In this document: in pieces, positions 57,734-64,000 of the stretch
How the letters are laid out: every line of letters starts with the position of its first letter
How positions within the stretch are numbered: position 1 is the first letter of the stretch
Assembly: GCA_029207755.1 (NCBI GenBank)
Contig: JARCOQ010000002.1
Location: 15,391,156-15,455,155, forward strand
Origin: Chamaea fasciata
Taxonomy: Eukaryota > Chordata > Aves > Passeriformes > Sylviidae
DNA: 64,000 bases
Direction of reading: 5' to 3'
Made by a program: the position numbers and the translations under genes
The notes under the pieces: model-generated
Database searches by the model: none
What the model was told of the DNA's origin: nothing
Seen by the model: the letters and a program-made list of their open reading frames with translations, nothing else

Positions 57734-59119
57734 GAAAACTTCATTTAACTTTCAAAACTAAACAAAATTAGTCTGAAATTTTTCACAGTCCAAGATATGC
57801 TGGTAGAAAGGGACTTCTGGAGGTCTGTCATCCATACAAACATAAAAGCAATATATTCTATTGCCTGTTTTATTTGCTACTACAGAAAATTTTTAGGCTT
57901 TACCCATCCATCCAGCTATTCCTTCAGAAGCTGGAAGCTGCTTTTAAATCTTCCCCTTAAAGAAGCACAACTCCCTTAGGCTCATCTTGTAGGTCTTGCA
58001 AGTGCCTGACCACCTTGGTAGCTTCACAGAGCTTAGTGGTTTTTAATCTCATCTGGAAGGATGGTGGGCCAAGAAAAGGGCAATGCAAGGAAATCAGGAA
58101 GAGCCTTCCCTCACAGGAGTGCCAGTCCAGCTTTGGCGCCTCAAGGAATTTGCACATCTCTGAAAATACGGTGGTAAGTGCAAGAGCAGATTTACTAGGT
58201 AGACTGAGAAAATCCATCATCTTTTCACTCTTAGCACTGCTCCATCTATCACACACACAATGCTAAATAATGAGGAGCCAGACTGCTGCCCGTTTTTATA
58301 TTACAGTTCCCCAAAGTCCTGAAGCACTTGAGTCCAAACTTGGAGGTCTCTCAGGCTGTTCTTTGGCAATGGTGCATAACACACACCATGCAGTTTGTTC
58401 TGCCTTTCCATTACAAACCACTTTTGAGTTTGCAAGTGACTTAGCCACACTTCAGCAGTTCAACTTGACATTTCCTATGTCTTGGGATGATTTTGTGGTG
58501 TGAAATTTTCACAAAACTTTGGCCCATGAACATTATGTGGCTGTTTTTTTGGGCTTTTTTTAATCCACACAGTCAGATTCTCTGCTGATATCTGCAGTTC
58601 ACAACCGCTATGTGCCCAGCCAGCTGCTGCTGCTATGTAGGCAAATTGCAAACTCTGCAGAAAGCATTATCTTGTCATGATACTGCTAATTGTCATATAG
58701 GCATAAGCCCTTTCTTTCCTTTCTGAGTTAAGGTTTGCCTGGGGCATGGCTGCAGGGAGCTCAGGTCCGTGTAGTGTGAAGCAAAGTCTGAAAGCCAAGA
58801 AGCATGATTGTACCAGTGTCTGACCCAGGTCTGACACAAACAGTGCAAAGATATTGCTGACACTTGGAGGTTTCTGCCTGATGCTCCATAGATGTTTCAG
58901 TGGTGGTGAGGTGTTTCATGTGAATGACTTCTTCACAAGTATGCCTTTATTTTTAGTGCTTGGACTTGCAATTTTCATTTATACTGTCTTCCTTTTTCTC
59001 AATAAATTTGGTAATATCTTTACCTAGACCTAGTTTCTCAGTCCAGATGCCATGAACTCCCTAGCTCATTGCAAGGAAAGATCTGACAGCAGATCCCAAC
59101 AGCACCATGATGCAGGGTG
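57734..59119. other. Anonymous non-coding stretch
   Basis: No gene or repeat was recognised. Confidence 0.5.
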
Positions 59120-59985
59120 TGGCTGGCATGTTGGAAGGAAGGGATACCTTCCAGAGGGGCTTTGACAGGCTGGAGAGGTGGGCCTGTGCAAACCTCATGA
59201 TGCCCAAAAAGGCCAAGTGAAAGGTACTGCACATAGGCTGGGGAAAACCAAAGCACGGGTGTAGGCTGGACAGAGAATGGATCAACAACAGCCCTGTGGA
59301 GAAAGACTTGGGGGTGTTTGTGTATGAAAAGCTAAATATGACTCAGCAAAGCACACTTGCAGCTCAGAAAGCCAACCACATCCTCAGCTACATCAAAAGA
59401 GGTGTGACCAGTGGGTCAAAGGAGGTGTATCTGCCCTTCAACTCTGCTCTTTGGACACCCCACCTGGAACACTGTGTGCAGCTTGGGGTCCCCAACATAA
59501 GAAAGATGTGAACCTATTTGCAAAAGTCCAGAGAGGAGTCACTAAGTGATCACAGAACTGGAGCACCTTTCCAATGAAGGCAGGCTGGGAGAGTTGGAAC
59601 TTTTCAGTCTGGAGAAAAGAAGGCTGCAGGGAGACTGTTAGAGCCCCTGCCAGTGCCTAAATGAGGCACTTCACTACAAAAAGGCTGGAGAGGGACTTTT
59701 CACAAAGTCATGTGAGGATGAGACATGGGGAAATGGCATGAAGATCAAGGAAGATAAGTTTAAATTGGATACAGGGAAGCAATTCTTCCTACGATTGTGC
59801 TGCGGCCCAGGCACAGGTTGCCCAAAGAAGCTTCCACCCCTGGAAGTGTTCAACAGCAGGCTGGATGGAGTTCTGAGCAACCCGATCTTATGAAAGGTGT
59901 GCCTGCCCATCGCATAGGGCTGGAACAAGATATTTTTTAAGGTCCCTTACAACCCAAACCATTCTATGATTTTATGGTTCTATGA
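59120..59985 (+). mobile_element. CR1 LINE fragment (about 865 bp) with 3' tail
   Basis: It contains the end of CR1 ORF2 in plus sense (about 59150-59510: CAGGCTGGAGAGGTGGGCCT, then a decayed K-D-L-G-V-F-V-type coding block at 59296-59511) and the 3' region (GAAGTGTTCAACAGCAGGCT, CTTACAACCCAAACCATTCT), ending in ATTCTATGATTTTATGGTTC. Stop codons and small deletions make it non-functional. An LTR begins 15 bp after it. Confidence 0.92.
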
Positions 59986-59999
59986 GCTGATTCATTAGC

Positions 60000-60739
60000 T
60001 GTTGGGATAGATGAAAGTTTGACAGGAAAGTTTTACAGGAATGAATGCTTAGCAGAAGGCTCTCTGAATGTGGAACCTGAAAGCAGAATAGAGATAGAAA
60101 CAAGTTTTGATATAGAAGAATAAAAAATGTTTAAGTTAGGAGCTGCTAAGCCAGTTGTTACTGGACAACTAAGAAGGCAAAGGTTAAGTCAAGTTGTAAA
60201 GAGGTTTTATGGCTAGAGCAAAGGGTATGTTGACCACAAACAAAGAAAATGTTCTTAGCAAGCTGAAAGAGGTCTCAAGAAAAGCAAAAGATACTATAGG
60301 CAAACAAAAACATGTTTTTTACCAAGTAAAAAAAAAGGACTAGGAATTTTCCACTGCAAGAAAACTGAAAAGCAACTTTAAGCTTAAAATGTAACATACT
60401 AACTCAATGTGATTGGATAGTACTAACCATAATATGGTAATAATAGTAGTTGTGATAGGCTATAGGTAAATGTAAAGGTATTGTGTATGATGCTGATTGG
60501 TTTTTATGTATTAAGAAGCCCAGTAAAGAAAACAATATAATGCATTGTAATCAGAACTGAAGTGGCTTCAGGTTTCACCTATAAGCTTATGCTGACAGCT
60601 ATGGGCTTGGCTCTGTTACCCACGACCTATGACTGCTGTGACTTCAATCGATGAAATAAACAGCACCTTTAAACAGCCACCTGGAGTCCTGTATCTCTTG
60701 TTCAGACTCTTAAAATTAGCCAGACCCCAGACTTCCACA
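60000..60739 (+). repeat. LTR (about 740 bp), same family as 30030-30333
   Basis: It begins TGTTGGGATAG and ends AGACTTCCACA, has AATAAA at 60655-60660 and a TATA-like AATATAATGC near 60531. The shared blocks TTAAAATGTAACATACTA and ACCCACGACCTATG link it to 30030-30333. The flanking TAGC (59996-59999) and CAGC (60740-60743) could be an imperfect 4-bp target duplication. Confidence 0.65.
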
Positions 60740-60743
60740 CAGC

Positions 60744-63700
60744 TCCCCTTATGCTAGGATTAGGACATGGGTGACAGAAATGTCTAAATTAAGGTGTCAG
60801 CTAATTTCCCAGTTTGCCTTTCCCAAGCAGCCTTTTCTTTATTTTTGCTCCCCTCCATCACACCAAATGAGATATTTCCTCTCTGGTTTGTGCAGCCAAA
60901 AAACCATTTATCTTCTTTTAAAATAGCTGTGTGTCATCTGTTTAAAATAATCATGTCAAGGCCTGTGGAGGGCTTGAAAAATGTGCTAATATTAGGCAGA
61001 CTTTCATACTAAAATGTCCGTATCCCATGAAAGGTCAGTCAGTTCAGTTCATATGCTATAGGAAAGACAAATAACAGCATTAATGACTGGTAGAGAATTA
61101 ACTGCAGTCAGGTAAATTTCTAAGGCAGCCACGGGGTCAGAGGTGTAATGTGTTAATTACTCACATGGGGTAGTCATCCAGCTAAACCCTCTTCACTGAG
61201 TGGTTATATCAGTGTGATGTATGTCATAGGTCTGTGAACCTGAAAAGTAATCACGTTTCTGTTGCCTGTGGTGGCTTCTTGTCTTTCACAACTTGCCCTA
61301 GGGCTGGGAAAACTGGGCTGGGGGAATCTGTCTGTTGGGAGCATTTTTGGAATAAGTTAGTGATGAGGCAGAGATTGAGAGATCTCAACTGATGTCCCTC
61401 ATGGAGGGGCTGAGCTCTCCTCATGTTTAAGAAGGTGGCTCATTACTGTCTCCTAAGTGTTCTGGGTGCATCTTGGGGTATGGCCAGATAACTTAGGAAA
61501 TTTTTACATATTCCTAGTTTGCCCATGTAGGTCTCTTTTGGCGCCTCTGTGTCCCATCAGTTCTTTCCATCTCTGTTATCTGCTCGTGGGGACTCTGGAC
61601 CTGCCTCTTGTATTGTGTCAGCGTCTCAGCTGCAGGCAAATGTTCCTATGGGTCCTGCTCATGGAGGAAATGCTCTGGAAGAGTCCAAGTAACAAGGAAC
61701 CTCTCCTCCTCTCCTCTGCATTATAAAGCAGACTAACAAGGATCATCTCCCCCAGCCTCCCCTCCTTTCTCTTTTATGTCAGAGGAATCCACCATTCATA
61801 CCCCTGCCCAGTGACCCAAGGAGAGGTGAACCAGCTTTCCCTGTTTTCAGGTTGCCCAGTGCTTTCTGGGATCAGTGACCACAAAAACACATCTCGGTCC
61901 CTCTGGAGATGGCTTAGGCACCTGGCCCTGCTGCTGGCAGCACCACACAAGCCATTGTTGTGACTGCTTGTTACTGAAGCTCAGAGCTGTCAAGATAAGA
62001 GCCATCAAAAGGACTGTCTGCTTCAAGTACCAGACTCACCTGACTAGTCTCCCCAAGGTTTTGGGAGACTTTACAGTGGAAGATGTAGGTGCATTCACTG
62101 GTATAGAAAATGAGGCTGTGCCATGGCCAGAGCATTTTTTGTTTTTGATGGTGGCTTAGATGCCGTTATACTGCTTCAGTGTGCAATTTTACAGGTGACT
62201 CAATATTAAAACTTTTTCCAATAACAAATTACATCAGTATATCAGGCAGATGTTTGTCCTTTGGGAGACCTGGCACCTCCATCCTCACATGACGCCAAAT
62301 CAAGTAATTCAGAAAATGCTTGAAAAGTCTTCAAGATCTCCTTCAGCTTTCTCTTTGGTCTTCGCATTGTCTCAAAGTGACGCTGAGATTTTTGTTTGAG
62401 GGCTTGGCTGTGCTGTTTGTGTCTGTTGAATGTAGAATAGCTCTTCTAGGGAGTGACTAGCCACTGTGGACACCTCCAAGTCTTGGAGATGAGTGGAGAG
62501 GGCCACAGGACACCCCCAGCCAAAAGTAATTAAATGCCCAAAACCTCAAGTGGAGGGGTGGAAAAATGAAGGGATTCTTCATTATCTCAGACTACCTTTG
62601 GGCCGCTCCATTTCTATGCAACTGCTTTTCTAGCCCCTTTTTCCAATGTCCTAGTTTGAAAAGGGCTTTTAAAAATCAGGATGCATACTCTACCTGTACA
62701 AAACACTGAGCAGACCCATCAAACAGCAAATTGCTAAAGGCAAGGGGGTAACTTTTCAATGAGCAGAAAGAGGGCCTGTTTACAAGCATGAAGAATGGGC
62801 ACACTGATTTGCACTTGTAATCCTGCAGTGGGCCATGAGTTTGTTCATCTGTCTGCCCGTTGTCCTCTCAGTGTCTGGTCTCAAAAACAGCTGCCATAGT
62901 TTCTGTGGTGGGTAAGTACTTGCATGACAAGCCTCTGCTATCTGCAGCAAAAAACCCTGAGTTATTTAATTCTGTAAGTTTGCTTAGTACTGCTCTTACC
63001 AGGCTTGAAGTTTACAGTTGCTCATATAGTAGGAATTGAATTGCACTGAACTGTCTGTTGCGTGTCCTGGTTGCACTGGCTATTTCAGAGTAAGTCTCAA
63101 ACTCTGTTATAATCTTGTAAAGCAAAATCCAATCTGGCCAATACATCCTTTCCATGCAGTAGTTTCTGGGCTGCAGCCAGACCCTTGTGTAGCATTCATC
63201 CTCTGGCTTTGGGAAGAAGAGCTGCCTGTGCATCTCTGTAGTTTTGGTGGACCATGTCTCCTGGAGGAGGTGCCCATATCTATCTCAGACCCTCTGAGCA
63301 ATTAGCAGGGCAACGGGCTTTGATGTATGTCATGTTGGCAGCCTGATTACAGGTCCTTGCTCTGGAGTTCATTGAACTGCAAAGATGAGAAAGAAAAACT
63401 ACTTGGAGAAAGCAAGATGTACAAATGTGTGTCTCCTCCTCAAATTCCCGCTAAATTAAACTCCAAAACAGTACAGAGTTTTTGGTTTCTACCAAAAGAT
63501 CCACAACCATAGATACCACAAGAAAGAGATCCTTTTCAAATTCATATTTCTTTTCCCCTAGCTATATCTAGGTATTCCAAAATCAGATGCTTACTAGGGA
63601 TCATAGATAGCACTCATCTGTTTGGTAAATATTTTTAGAAATATTTTTATATTTTTAGAAATATATTTAGTCTTGATTTAGGACTCAACACATCTATAAA

Positions 63701-64000
63701 TAAGCCACACAAAGAGTTCTTTATGCTTCTCATGAAAAGATAAACATGTCTTATTGCCCTTCTTGACTTATCTAGTCTCTGCTTCCAGTTATGGCATCTG
63801 GTAGCACTTTGGATGGCTTTGCAACCTCCACTGAAACCTGATGAGGACACAAAAGTTCTTGTTGGTTCTTATAATTTACTGAACACAGAAGAAACATTGA
63901 GGAATAAGTGATTTTGGGTTCTTCTTTACACTGAAACCTTATCCAGCCTGAATGGAAGCCAGAATTGCACCTAAAATGTGCAGTCCAGCCCACGGTTGGA
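60744..64000. other. Anonymous non-coding stretch
   Basis: No gene or confident transposon was recognised. Frames of up to 94 codons show no motif. Confidence 0.5.

Overview
This is a non-coding, repeat-rich stretch of a bird nuclear genome, most likely a songbird (Passeriformes). The basis is the repeat content: many CR1 LINE fragments with the avian CR1 tail (…ATTCTATGA), several long-terminal-repeat (LTR) families of avian endogenous-retrovirus type, microsatellites, and no bacterial-type gene organisation. I found no host protein-coding exon that I can defend. Nearly all open frames are short and random, or shadows of repeats.

The main object is a young, almost intact class III (ERVL-like) endogenous retrovirus at 46435-52645 on the + strand. 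It has two 521-bp LTRs that differ at one base, a 5-bp target duplication (GTATC), a tRNA-Lys-type primer binding site, an open gag (599 aa), and a protease-RT-RNase H-integrase pol in the same frame as gag behind a single UAG. There is no env and no room for one. Pol carries one in-frame TGA inside the integrase core, so this copy is not fully coding. A solo LTR of the same family, diverged at about 20 sites, lies at 23678-24202.

The provirus is the innermost layer of a nest covering about 44.09-55.32 kb. A CR1 copy is split by a long LTR on the minus sense (family A, 44113-55161). That LTR is split by a second family-A LTR on the plus sense (44555-54108). The second LTR is split twice, by a 1.4-kb LTR (family C, 44596-45986) and by an 894-bp LTR (family D, 46139-53248). 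The family-D LTR is split by the provirus. Duplicated target bases support four of the boundaries.

Other layout: a solo LTR with perfect 9-bp terminal inverted repeats and 4-bp target duplication (150-584); a second family-C LTR (4415-5986); LTR-like pieces near 9.1-9.7, 10.3-10.5, 25.9-26.9, 30.0-30.3 and 60.0-60.7 kb; a 775-bp solo LTR with perfect 5-bp target duplication (37740-38514); and CR1 fragments at 14.1, 22.0-22.5, 30.3-30.8, 35.0-35.3, 36.6-37.4, 57.2-57.7 and 59.1-60.0 kb. A CpG-rich, promoter-like island (about 12.69-13.56 kb) lies in a zone with four C-homopolymers on the same strand. The remaining stretches look like anonymous intergenic or intronic sequence.
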